In this document: piece after piece, positions 1 to 7,005 of the stretch
Numbering within the stretch: the stretch's first letter is position 1
How the letters are laid out: each line of letters begins with the position of its first letter
From: Litorivivens sp041625575
GTDB lineage: Bacteria; Pseudomonadota; Gammaproteobacteria; Pseudomonadales; Spongiibacteraceae
Direction: 5' to 3'
Assembly (NCBI GenBank): GCA_041625575.1
Contig: JBFJTG010000089.1
Span: 1-12,909 of the forward strand
DNA length: 12,909 nucleotides
Position numbers and translations under genes: made by a program
Notes under the pieces: model-generated
What the model was told of the DNA's origin: nothing
The model's database searches: none
What the model saw: the letters and a program-made list of their open reading frames with translations, nothing else

Positions 1-52
1 CAGAAACGGTGTCGCGGATGAGTTTTTGGAGTTTATTTAATGTATTTTTCAT
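1..52 (-). CDS. 5' end of an unidentified leftward gene (17 codons, cut by window edge)
   Basis: Reading leftward, an ATG at 52-50 opens a frame that continues without a stop to the window edge and gives MKNTLNKLQKLIRDTVS. The peptide is lysine- and leucine-rich and could form an amphipathic helix, but 17 residues are too few to name a family. A perfect TATAAT hexamer lies on the same strand at 75-70. That would put the transcript start only about ten bases before the ATG. The ribosome-binding site is weak (GGGCGG-like). The AT-rich first codons are typical of true gene starts. It would be the next leftward gene after the P450, from which a hairpin at 125-145 separates it. It may be chance. 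Confidence 0.4.
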   Translation of the reverse strand, partial: MKNTLNKLQKLIRDTVS

Positions 53-69
53 GGCCGCCCGGAAATATC

Positions 70-75
70 ATTATA
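70..75 (-). promoter_or_regulatory. Candidate -10 box (TATAAT) for the gene leaving the left edge
   Basis: The minus strand reads TATAAT exactly at 75-70, about 17 bases before the ATG at 52. I could not find a good -35 hexamer at 15-19 bp upstream, and the implied leader is very short. This is therefore a suggestion based on a perfect -10 match only. Confidence 0.3.
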
Positions 76-124
76 GACATCAGCTTAGCTAAAGATTGGG
101 CGAATTCAAATTGGGCCGAATGTT

Positions 125-145
125 CGGGCACCGTCTAGGTGCCCG
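125..145 (-). terminator. GC-rich hairpin downstream of the P450 gene, possible terminator
   Basis: CGGGCACC (125-132) and GGTGCCCG (138-145) are perfect 8-bp inverted repeats around a 5-base loop. They lie 29 bp past the P450 stop codon (TAA, 177-175). The stem is strong, but the bases beyond it in the direction of P450 transcription (AACATTCGGCCC...) have no run of T. It could be a weak or Rho-assisted terminator, or a 3'-end-stabilising structure. Its position between two leftward genes fits a transcript boundary. Confidence 0.45.
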
Positions 146-174
146 GGAGGGAGTTGTCCAGATTCAAGCTGACG

Positions 175-1398
175 TTAGGCAGCCTCGGGATCAAAGGTTA
201 TTGGCATCGTTTTCATGCTATTGAGGAAGTCGGAACGCATGAAATTGGGTTTTTCGACAAATTTGGGGTTCCTCAGTCTGGGGATGATTTCTTCGAACAT
301 GACCCGCAGTTCCAGCCGTGCGAGGTGCGAGCCCAGACAGAAGTGTTCGCCAATGCCGAATGAGCGGTGATCCTTGGCATTGCTGCGGTGGATGTCAAAC
401 TGGTTCGGCTTGCTGAAGTAGGCCTCATCGCGGTTTGCTGAGGTATAGAACATCAAAACCTTGTCACCGTTTTTTATCAGCTTGCCGCCGAGTTCTACGT
501 CAGCCATGGCGGTGCGCCGGAATTGCATGACGGCGGGCTCGTAGCGCAGGAATTCTTCTACAGCATTGCCAATGAGTGAGGGGTCGTCCACCAATTCCTG
601 CAGCTGGTCAGGGTTTTCGATGAGCAATTTCATGCCATTGGCAGTAACGGTACGGGTAGTTTCGTTACCTGCCACCAGGAGTATCAGGAAGAACTGGGAA
701 AATTCATCGTCATTGAGCCGCTCGCCGTCGACGGTGCCGGAAACAAGCATGTCGATCAGATTGTCGCCTGAGGTTTCATTGTTGCGATATTTTTCCAGTA
801 TTTTGTAGCCGTAGGCGAATATCTCGGCCGCCGCCATCATGCCTTCTTCATCGGTAGTCGAGAGATCCGGGTCGTCCGCGCCGATCATGATATTCGTGTT
901 GTGGAAAATGATGTGGCGATCTTCCTGGGCAACCCCCATCAGTTCGCAAATGACCTGCAGCGGCAGTTCCGCCGCCACCTCTGATACAAATTCGCACTCA
1001 CCGCGTATAGCCACTTTGTCGATAATGGCTTTGGCCATATCGCGAATATGGGGCAGCTTTGACTCGACAATTTTTGGAATAAAGGCCTTGTTAACGATAC
1101 GGCGGAATTTCAGGTGATCAGGTGGATCCATGTTGATCAGCATCATGCGCTGCATCATGACTTCCTCTTCCGTCATCTCTCGTGACAGGGCGGTGCGCGC
1201 CGCAGAGGAAAACAGCTCGGGATGCTTGGAAATATATTGTAAATCGTCGTACTTGGTGACTACCCAGTAGCCGACACCGGTGTTGGGGTCTTCCTGCCAG
1301 TAGATTGGCTCCTCTCGACGTTGTTGCTCAAAAAAGTCGTGGGGTATGCCGTCTGCGTAAGTATCCGGGTCTAGCAGGTTGCGGTGAGGGCAGCTCAT
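175..1398 (-). CDS. Cytochrome P450, CYP125/CYP142-like class
   Basis: A 407-residue soluble bacterial P450, normal for the class I family. Visible motifs are the I-helix oxygen-binding AGNETTR (243-249), the K-helix ExxR pair Glu282/Arg285, and the heme-binding loop FGIGEHFCLG with Cys354 as the expected iron ligand. The sequence MDPPDHLKFRR near residue 90 and the ending MRSDFLNSMKTMPITF resemble CYP125/CYP142/CYP124 enzymes. Those enzymes hydroxylate terminal methyl groups of sterol side chains and branched lipids; this subfamily call is from memory of family patterns. The ATG at 1398 has a GGAG 8 bases upstream. No ferredoxin or ferredoxin reductase is encoded in the window, so the electron donor must lie elsewhere. 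It is the last gene of the leftward block but has a 136-bp upstream gap with its own promoter-like elements. It is certain as a P450 and tentative as to substrate. Confidence 0.95.
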   Translation of the reverse strand: MSCPHRNLLDPDTYADGIPHDFFEQQRREEPIYWQEDPNTGVGYWVVTKYDDLQYISKHPELFSSAARTALSREMTEEEVMMQRMMLINMDPPDHLKFRRIVNKAFIPKIVESKLPHIRDMAKAIIDKVAIRGECEFVSEVAAELPLQVICELMGVAQEDRHIIFHNTNIMIGADDPDLSTTDEEGMMAAAEIFAYGYKILEKYRNNETSGDNLIDMLVSGTVDGERLNDDEFSQFFLILLVAGNETTRTVTANGMKLLIENPDQLQELVDDPSLIGNAVEEFLRYEPAVMQFRRTAMADVELGGKLIKNGDKVLMFYTSANRDEAYFSKPNQFDIHRSNAKDHRSFGIGEHFCLGSHLARLELRVMFEEIIPRLRNPKFVEKPNFMRSDFLNSMKTMPITFDPEAA

Positions 1399-1437
1399 GA
1401 TATGTACTCCGATGCAGGTGTCATTATTATTGAGCCG

Positions 1438-1466
1438 ATAATGACTAATAGGTGTTAGTTATACAA
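1438..1466 (-). promoter_or_regulatory. Candidate P450 promoter with an operator-like palindrome in the spacer
   Basis: On the minus strand, TTGTAT (1466-1461) and CATTAT (1443-1438) are separated by exactly 17 bp and could serve as -35 and -10. This would place a start near 1431 and give a leader of about 32 bases to the P450 ATG. The spacer is filled by a near-perfect palindrome at 1442-1461 (TGACTAATAG/GTGTTAGTTA; eight of ten pairs, with mismatches at the second and eighth). A palindrome in this place is the usual geometry for a repressor such as a TetR-family protein. The hexamers are only moderate matches to consensus. Confidence 0.35.
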
Positions 1467-1534
1467 TGGGCCCCAGATCAATTTTCTGTAATGTATAGGC
1501 GAGCGGCTACCTGCGCACGATTGATATTTAGGCG

Positions 1535-1975
1535 CTACCACTCTCCGATGTTGGCGGCCGAAGCCCAGGGTTCTTTGGGCGGCAGCGCACCACCGGCCTG
1601 CAGTAATTCCACAGAAATATTGTCAGGCGAACGAACAAAGGCCATATAGCCGTCCCGCGGCGGCCGGTTGATTGTGACTCCGCCGGCCTGCAAGCGCTCG
1701 CAAGTGGCGTAAATATCATCAACAGCAAAGGCGAGGTGGCCGAAGTTCCGGCCGCCCTGATAGTCCTCGGGGTCCCAGTTGTAGGTGAGTTCCAGCGTCG
1801 GGCTTTTGCTCGCCTTCGCATTGTCTTCGTCTTCCGGTGCGGCGAGAAAAATCAGGGTGAAGCGGCCCTGTTCGCTGTCGTGGCGTTGAATTTCCTTCAT
1901 GCCCAAAAGCGTGCAATAGAAATTGAGGCTCGCCTCGAGATCGCTGACTCTGACCATGGTGTGTAGATATTTCAT
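1535..1975 (-). CDS. VOC-superfamily protein, glyoxalase I-like
   Basis: A 146-residue vicinal oxygen chelate protein made of two beta-alpha-beta-beta-beta modules. All four glyoxalase I metal-ligand positions appear to be kept: His5 (MKYLHTMVRV), Glu62 (TLELTYN), His80 (FGHLAFAVDD) and Glu123 (NISVELLQ). The core resembles lactoylglutathione lyase (GloA), which isomerises the methylglyoxal-glutathione hemithioacetal. A C-terminal tail of about 20 residues (from GGALPPKEPWAS) extends past the usual GloA end. GGAGG lies 4 bases before the ATG, a strong start. The gene begins 32 bp after the dehydrogenase stop and is probably cotranscribed with it. In a catabolic cluster a VOC protein may instead be a detoxifying lyase, epimerase or isomerase, so the exact reaction is not assigned. 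Confidence 0.9.
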   Translation of the reverse strand: MKYLHTMVRVSDLEASLNFYCTLLGMKEIQRHDSEQGRFTLIFLAAPEDEDNAKASKSPTLELTYNWDPEDYQGGRNFGHLAFAVDDIYATCERLQAGGVTINRPPRDGYMAFVRSPDNISVELLQAGGALPPKEPWASAANIGEW

Positions 1976-2007
1976 TGTGCCTCCGGTGTTGCCTCTTCGA
2001 TCGGCGC

Positions 2008-2889
2008 CTAGGTCAGCGGGAATTCTTCGGGTCCGCTCACGGAGGGGTAGCCATCATCGAGAATGGTTTGCATGCGTTTGCGCACTTGCTCGCGACTGCC
2101 TTCGGGGTGGGTAAGGATGTAAAAGCGTCCGCTGTGGATGCTGTCGAATACCAGCTGGGCAACGTCTGCGGTTGGCATGGCAGTAGCAAATAAGCTGCCT
2201 GCCATTTCCTCGATCACGTCCAGCTCCGCGTTGCGCTCGGGGCTCTTCGCCAGCTCTTCGCTGACGGGGCGGTTGCGCTCGGAACGATAAATGTTGGTGT
2301 TGACGAAGGAGGGGCATAGTACGGAAACGCCCACGTTATCGGCCCCTTCTCGGCGCAAGTCACCGGCGAGCACTTCCGAAAGCGCAACAACTGCGTGTTT
2401 GCTGACTGTATAGGGCCCTGTATCGGGTGCGGACATCAAGCCTGCGATCGATGCGGTATTGACGATGTGGCCCTCGTTCTGGGCAATCATATGCGGGGTG
2501 AATTCTCGGATGCCGTTGATGACACCTTTCAAATTAATGTTCAGCACCCAATCCCAATAGTCGAGATCAAGCTCCCAGCACTTGCCGCCACCACCTACGC
2601 CCGCGTTATTGCACAATAGATGTACGCCTCCGAAACTTTCGATCGCGAGCCGTGCGAGATTATGAATTGCATCGGCATTCGCCACGTCGGTAACAGAGGT
2701 AAGGATTTCGCAGCCGGCCTGGTGGGCGTGGGCGCTGCGAATAGCGGCGGCAGCCTGCTCCAATTGATCGCTGTTAATATCGGCGATCACAACCTTCATC
2801 CCTTCATCGGCAGCCTTGTGGGCTAGCGCCAAACCAATGCCAGAGGCACCGCCGGTGATTACGGCTACTTTTCCCTGTAGTGATTTCAT
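2008..2889 (-). CDS. Short-chain dehydrogenase/reductase, classical SDR, NAD(H)-type
   Basis: A 293-residue classical SDR. It shows the cofactor loop TGGASGIG (12-19), an acidic Asp37 at the end of strand 2 (VVIADIN) that favours NAD(H) over NADP(H), NNAG (94-97), the structural Asn118, and the catalytic Ser147, Tyr160 and Lys164 (YTVSK). It would oxidise a secondary alcohol or reduce a ketone in the cytoplasm. The C-terminal part (FYILTHPEG) is longer than in FabG-like enzymes. I chose the ATG at 2889 because GGGA lies 7 bases upstream. An in-frame TTG at 2913 would add eight residues that do not belong to the Rossmann fold. It lies 41 bp after the upstream oxidoreductase stop and 32 bp before the VOC gene, which implies one operon. 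The substrate is unknown; a hydroxyacyl-CoA or a steroid/terpenoid alcohol is plausible. Confidence 0.92.
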   Translation of the reverse strand: MKSLQGKVAVITGGASGIGLALAHKAADEGMKVVIADINSDQLEQAAAAIRSAHAHQAGCEILTSVTDVANADAIHNLARLAIESFGGVHLLCNNAGVGGGGKCWELDLDYWDWVLNINLKGVINGIREFTPHMIAQNEGHIVNTASIAGLMSAPDTGPYTVSKHAVVALSEVLAGDLRREGADNVGVSVLCPSFVNTNIYRSERNRPVSEELAKSPERNAELDVIEEMAGSLFATAMPTADVAQLVFDSIHSGRFYILTHPEGSREQVRKRMQTILDDGYPSVSGPEEFPLT

Positions 2890-2930
2890 CTGGATTTCCC
2901 GTGTGTTTTTCAAAAAACCTGGTTTATGTT

Positions 2931-3956
2931 TTAACGTGGCTCGGCAAGTTTGAGTAATTGTTTGCCGTCGTTTTTGCCCGCGAACAGGCGCTCGAGTGTT
3001 GCCGGGATATTCTCGAAGCCTTCCTGAATATCTTCCCGTGTCTTGATTTTTCCTTCCATAAACCAGGCGCCGAATTCAGAGTTGAACCGGTCCATCTGGT
3101 CCAGGTAGTCGAGCATGATGAAGCCCTGCATGCGTATGCGTCTGGCTATCAAGACCATCAGGTTGTTGGGCCCGGGACCGGGAGTGGCGTCGTTATAGGA
3201 TGATATGGCACCGCACAGTACGATGCGGCCGTGTTCGGCCATTTGCGAAATGCCTGCTTCGAGAATTTTTCCGCCAACGTTGTCGAAAAAGACATCAATA
3301 CCCATGGGCGAAATTTCCTCCAGACGGCCAGCGACATCTTCGCTGTGGTAGTCAATTGTTTCATCAACACCGCACTCGCTTTTTAGCCACTGACATTTTT
3401 CGCTGCTACCGGCAATGGCTATAACCCTGCAGCCTTTAAGCTTGGCGATTTGGCAAACGACTGAGCCGGTTGCACCGGCGGCGCCGGACACGAGAACGGT
3501 TTCTCCTGCTGCAGGTTTGCCGACATCCAGCAGGCCAAAATACGCAGTCATACTGGTGCCGCCAAAAGCCGACAGCGCCATGGCGGGTGGCGTGCCTTCC
3601 GGCATTGGGTGGAGTTGTGTGGCGCCTTCCTTGTCGAACAGGGCGTATTCCTGCCAGCCCAGAAAGCCCATTACAAGACTGCCCTCGGGTAGCTCTGGGG
3701 TTGTCGATGCGATGACCTGACCAATACCTGAGGCCCGCATAGGTTCTCCGAGAACAACTGGCGGCAGGTAGCTGGGTTTGTCGTCCATCCATCCGCGCAT
3801 AGCGGGATCGAAGCTGAGGTAGAGGTTTTTGACGAGCACTTCGCCCTTGGCCAGGTCGGGCTGCGGCATCGGTAATTCGCGATATTGAAAGGTGTTGTTA
3901 TCGACGAAGCCCGAAGGTCGTTGATTTAATATCCATTGCCTGTTTATTTCGCTCAT
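2931..3956 (-). CDS. NADP-dependent medium-chain oxidoreductase, zinc-free (PTGR/CurA-like)
   Basis: A 341-residue member of the leukotriene B4 12-hydroxydehydrogenase/prostaglandin reductase branch of the MDR superfamily. These enzymes use NADPH to reduce the C=C bond of alpha,beta-unsaturated ketones or aldehydes. The N-terminal GroES-like domain carries the family's YLSFDPAMRGWM segment (46-57). The Rossmann motif is SGAAGATGSVVCQIAK (157-172). AGSSEKCQWL with Lys187 matches the usual NADPH 2'-phosphate contact, and Tyr204 the usual nicotinamide-side tyrosine. No catalytic or structural zinc-cysteine cluster is present, as expected for the branch. The ATG at 3956 has only a weak ribosome-binding site. 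It is first in the leftward block with the SDR and VOC genes and is divergent from the racemase. The physiological substrate cannot be read from the sequence. Confidence 0.92.
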   Translation of the reverse strand: MSEINRQWILNQRPSGFVDNNTFQYRELPMPQPDLAKGEVLVKNLYLSFDPAMRGWMDDKPSYLPPVVLGEPMRASGIGQVIASTTPELPEGSLVMGFLGWQEYALFDKEGATQLHPMPEGTPPAMALSAFGGTSMTAYFGLLDVGKPAAGETVLVSGAAGATGSVVCQIAKLKGCRVIAIAGSSEKCQWLKSECGVDETIDYHSEDVAGRLEEISPMGIDVFFDNVGGKILEAGISQMAEHGRIVLCGAISSYNDATPGPGPNNLMVLIARRIRMQGFIMLDYLDQMDRFNSEFGAWFMEGKIKTREDIQEGFENIPATLERLFAGKNDGKQLLKLAEPR

Positions 3957-4131
3957 GATCGCTTTACCGTATGCTTTAAAAAGCGTGACATTACCACGCT
4001 GATAAATTCAATAACACGCTTGGGCGAGCGCTGGCGGCGTTTGTAATCCAGTTTTAATCAGCGTGTTTATGCTGCGCTTCATAGTGTAAACACAGGCGCT
4101 AAACGATCAGCAGGCAATAGGGAGATAATGC
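3957..4131. promoter_or_regulatory. Divergent intergenic region with repeated AGCGTG motifs
   Basis: This 175-bp region separates the leftward oxidoreductase from the rightward racemase and must hold both promoters. A 15-base element occurs twice in opposite orientation: ATCAGCGTGGTAATG on the minus strand (4003-3989) and ATCAGCGTGTTTATG on the plus strand (4057-4071), matching at 13 of 15 bases. Two more cores are AGCGTGTT on the minus strand (4020-4013) and AGCGTG on the plus strand (3982-3987). The last forms a perfect 6-bp inverted repeat with CACGCT at 3995-4000. Such repeated, oriented boxes suggest a shared regulator controlling both directions. I found no convincing -35/-10 pair. Confidence 0.45.
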
Positions 4132-5280
4132 ATGGGCCCGCTTTCCGGAATCCGAATCATAGAAATTGCGGGCATAGGCCCTGGGCCTTTTGCAGCCATG
4201 CTGCTTGCCGATATGGGGGCGGAGGTCATCCGCGTCGAGCGTCCCGGAGGCTCTATGTTCTCCGGGGATCGCAGCGAGTTGGATTTACTGAACAGAGGCA
4301 AGCGTTGCTTGTGCGCGGACCTCAAAAGTAGTGGCGGCATAGAAGTTGTTAAACGCTTGCTTAAAACATCAGACGCAATGCTCGAAGGTTTTCGGCCGGG
4401 CGTAATGGAGAAGTTGGGTTTGGGGCCAGATGAGTGTTTGGCCCTGAACGATAAATTGGTTATTGGCAGAATGACGGGCTGGGGCCGAGAGGGGCCGCTC
4501 GCCATGCGTGCAGGCCACGATATTAATTACATTGCTATCGCCGGCGCCTTGCATCCGATAGGGCGTGCGGGCGAAAAGCCTGCTATTCCACTAAATTTAG
4601 TGGGGGATTTTGGCGGCGGCGGTATGTTGTTGGCCTACGGCATGGTCTGTGCGCTGCTCGAAGCGAAAATGTCCGGGAAAGGGCAGGTTGTAGATGCTGC
4701 GATGGTTGATGGCGCGGCATTGTTAATGACTAGCATTTTTTCGGCCTCGCAAACCGATTTTTGGTCCGAGGAGCGCGGTACCAATATGCTTGACAGCGGA
4801 GCGCCCTTTTATGAGGTGTATGAAACTGCCGATGGCAAATACATGGCGGTAGGGGCAATCGAATCGCAATTTTATCAGGTTTTCGTTGAACGCCTGAATT
4901 TGAAGGCTGCACTGCCTAATCAATACGATGTCGAGCAGTGGCCGGCAATGAAAGACACCATACAGGCGGCGTTTAAGACCAAAACGCGCGACGAATGGAC
5001 AGCTATTTTTGAGGACAGTGATGCCTGTGTCAGCCCGGTGCTGGCGATGCATGAGGCGAAAGACCATCCGCACAATCGCGCACGCGGAAATTTTGTAGAG
5101 CGCGACGGTATTTGGCAGCCGCGCACAGCCCCCCGATTTAGCCGCACCGACGGTGGTGAAGCCGGAAAGGCGGTAGCTATTGGGCACGACACCCGAGAGT
5201 TGCTTGCTGAATTAGGCTATAGCGAGGCCGAGCAGGCGGCGCTGTTATCCGAAGCGGCAGTTGTTGCCGCTGAGGGCTAG
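4132..5280 (+). CDS. CaiB/BaiF family CoA-transferase, alpha-methylacyl-CoA racemase type
   Basis: A 382-residue class III CoA-transferase family protein of the racemase branch (AMACR/Mcr). It would interconvert (2R)- and (2S)-2-methylacyl-CoA so that beta-oxidation of methyl-branched chains can proceed. The start shows the family's CoA-binding pattern (LSGIRIIEIAGIGPGPFAA, then RVERPGG). Catalytic residues line up with those known for the Mycobacterium enzyme at a constant offset of three: His129 (GHDINYIAIAG), Asp159 (LVGDFGGGG) and Glu244 (GAIESQFY). The residue 159 region therefore favours a racemase over a CoA-transferase. GGGAG sits 7 bases before the ATG at 4132. A second ATG at 4128 is out of frame. 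It is the only rightward gene in the left half and converges with the acyl-CoA synthetase, with 55 bp between stops. The fold is very sure and the racemase activity fairly sure. Confidence 0.93.
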   Translation: MGPLSGIRIIEIAGIGPGPFAAMLLADMGAEVIRVERPGGSMFSGDRSELDLLNRGKRCLCADLKSSGGIEVVKRLLKTSDAMLEGFRPGVMEKLGLGPDECLALNDKLVIGRMTGWGREGPLAMRAGHDINYIAIAGALHPIGRAGEKPAIPLNLVGDFGGGGMLLAYGMVCALLEAKMSGKGQVVDAAMVDGAALLMTSIFSASQTDFWSEERGTNMLDSGAPFYEVYETADGKYMAVGAIESQFYQVFVERLNLKAALPNQYDVEQWPAMKDTIQAAFKTKTRDEWTAIFEDSDACVSPVLAMHEAKDHPHNRARGNFVERDGIWQPRTAPRFSRTDGGEAGKAVAIGHDTRELLAELGYSEAEQAALLSEAAVVAAEG

Positions 5281-5285
5281 CTAGT

Positions 5286-5326
5286 ACTGCGCTATCGAGT
5301 GCTGCAGTGAGCTTGGTTGTTAGCTC
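5286..5326. terminator. Two weak inverted repeats between convergent genes
   Basis: In the 55-bp gap between the racemase and synthetase stops, ACTGC/GCAGT (5286-5290 and 5304-5308) and GAGCT/AGCTC (5309-5313 and 5322-5326) form short 5-bp stems. Neither is followed by a T-run on either strand. Their placement at converging gene ends suggests transcript-end structures, but they are short enough to be chance. Confidence 0.2.
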
Positions 5327-5335
5327 GTTCCGGAC

Positions 5336-6946
5336 TCAGGCTTTTGCGAGCCCTTGCTCCACTAGCGCTTTCAATTTTCGATAGTCCGGCTTTCCTACAG
5401 GCGTTCTCGGTATCTTGTCCTCGAATAGCCATTCACGGGGACACTTATAGGCTGCCAGTTTCGTGCGACAAAAGTCGCGCAGTTCCTTCTCGTTTGCCCT
5501 TAAGCTGTCTCGAAGCTGAATCACTGCCACGACCTTGGCACCGAATTGCTCATCGCCTACGCCAATGACGCCGACATCAAATACGGCGGGGTGCGCCTTT
5601 AGGCAGGCCTCAACTTCTTCCGGGTATATTTTCTCGCCACCTGAGTTGATGCACATAGAGCCCCGGCCAAGCAGTTCGATTCGGCCGTCGGCCAACACTC
5701 TGGCGTAGTCTCCCGGAATCACCCAGCGAACCCCCCTGGCATCAGTTTTGAAGGTTGCGGCCGTTTTACTGTCGTCTTTGTAGTAGCCAAAGGGGATGGC
5801 ACCGGATTTTGCCAGTAAGCCGCGCTTATCGCTGCCCGCCGGGATAGGTTCCAGGGTATCTTCGTCCAGAATGGCCACCGTCTCCGACAGGGTAAAGGTG
5901 GGCCCGGCCGATTCTGCCTTGTCGTAATCCATCACCATGCCGGCGCTGCCGGTTTCAGAGGCGCCAAAACTGTCCATCACCAAGGTGTTGGGGAGTAGTT
6001 TTTTCAGCTGGTTTTTAACGGCTGGCGAAAGAATGGCGCCGCCCGAGCCAATGACAAACAGCTGACTGAGGTCATAGCTATGATTCGCCAGCGCGTCGGC
6101 AAGCGGTCGCGCCATGGCATCGCCTACCACAATCAGGTTGGCTACTTTTTCCTGCTCAGCCAGCTGTAGTAATTTGTGTGGGTCAAAACTGCGCTCCTTG
6201 TAGAGAACAAAGGTATTGCCCGAGAGCTGGTAGATCATGCAGTACCACATGCCGCCGCCGTGCATCATGGGGGCGGGGCAGAGCGACGCGAAGGGATTCG
6301 TGTTGGCACGCGCTATTTCCGCGAGTTCCTCCGGGGTCTTGATGGGCTCTCCAGCGGGATTGCCGCCTTGCAAGGCGCCGTAAAATATTGCCTTGTGGTG
6401 CCACAATGTGCCTTTGGGCATACCGGTTGTGCCGCCGGTGTACAGCATGTAGATGTTGTCATCTTTTCGCTCTGCGCTGGGCCGAGCATCGTGTTGACTG
6501 GCCAGGGCCTGTTCATAATTGACGGCGGGGTGATCGCCTTGCGCTACACCGCCTATGATGATTTGTTCGCGTAGTAAGGGTAAATCGCTCTCGATGGTGC
6601 GAATTAAAGGCTCGAATTCTGCTTCGTATATGACGGCTTTGATATCGGCATTGTCGAAGATGTAACGCAATTCACCTTCGACATAACGGTAATTGATATT
6701 GATGGGTACGGCAGCGATTTTGAAGCAGGCCCACATCGCTTCAACCCATTCCGCCCGGTTGTAAGCGTAGATAGCAACGTGATCATCCGCTTTGATATTG
6801 CGTGACCGGAGATAGTTAGCCAGACGGTTGGCGCGTTCGTCCAGCTCGCGATAGCTGAGACGTGTGTCGCCAGTCACTAGTGCTAATCGCTCTGGCACAA
6901 CGTCGACCACGGATTCGAAAAGGTCGGCCAAATTAAAAGTAGGCAT
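5336..6946 (-). CDS. Acyl-CoA synthetase (AMP-forming), FadD19-like
   Basis: A 536-residue adenylate-forming enzyme that activates a carboxylic acid with ATP and CoA. Motifs in order are the P-loop YTGGTTGMPKG (169-179), SFGASETG (326-333, the A5 motif), GDYARVLADG (412-421, the ATP-ribose-binding aspartate), the hinge region LGRGSMCINSGGEKIYPEEVE (426-446), and the C-terminal catalytic lysine Lys519 in PVGKPDYRKL. The P-loop context and GGEKIYPEEVE are reminiscent of FadD19-type ligases for sterol side chains and long acids, but acid specificity is not readable. The ATG at 6946 has GGAG 5 bases upstream. It follows the SnoaL-like gene by 59 bp on the same strand and is probably cotranscribed with it. 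With the P450 and racemase it supports a route for oxidised branched acyl chains. Confidence 0.95.
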   Translation of the reverse strand: MPTFNLADLFESVVDVVPERLALVTGDTRLSYRELDERANRLANYLRSRNIKADDHVAIYAYNRAEWVEAMWACFKIAAVPININYRYVEGELRYIFDNADIKAVIYEAEFEPLIRTIESDLPLLREQIIIGGVAQGDHPAVNYEQALASQHDARPSAERKDDNIYMLYTGGTTGMPKGTLWHHKAIFYGALQGGNPAGEPIKTPEELAEIARANTNPFASLCPAPMMHGGGMWYCMIYQLSGNTFVLYKERSFDPHKLLQLAEQEKVANLIVVGDAMARPLADALANHSYDLSQLFVIGSGGAILSPAVKNQLKKLLPNTLVMDSFGASETGSAGMVMDYDKAESAGPTFTLSETVAILDEDTLEPIPAGSDKRGLLAKSGAIPFGYYKDDSKTAATFKTDARGVRWVIPGDYARVLADGRIELLGRGSMCINSGGEKIYPEEVEACLKAHPAVFDVGVIGVGDEQFGAKVVAVIQLRDSLRANEKELRDFCRTKLAAYKCPREWLFEDKIPRTPVGKPDYRKLKALVEQGLAKA

Positions 6947-7005
6947 GCTGGCTCCGCTATCTCGTTGTTGGGCGATAATTGATCAATTCGGTTTTGCCGG
7001 AATTC

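Noticed and set aside
2890..2913. Upstream TTG start for the short-chain dehydrogenase
   Set aside because: Adds eight non-conserved residues before the Rossmann strand; the ATG at 2889 has a better ribosome-binding site.
3957..4131. KstR-type operator (TnnAACnnGTTnnA) expected if this were a classic steroid regulon
   Set aside because: No sequence matching both half-sites was found in this gap or in the other intergenic regions I read.
4723..5187. Minus-strand open frame of 154 codons inside the racemase gene
   Set aside because: Antisense to a well-conserved CaiB/BaiF protein; low-complexity cysteine/arginine-rich translation with no domain.
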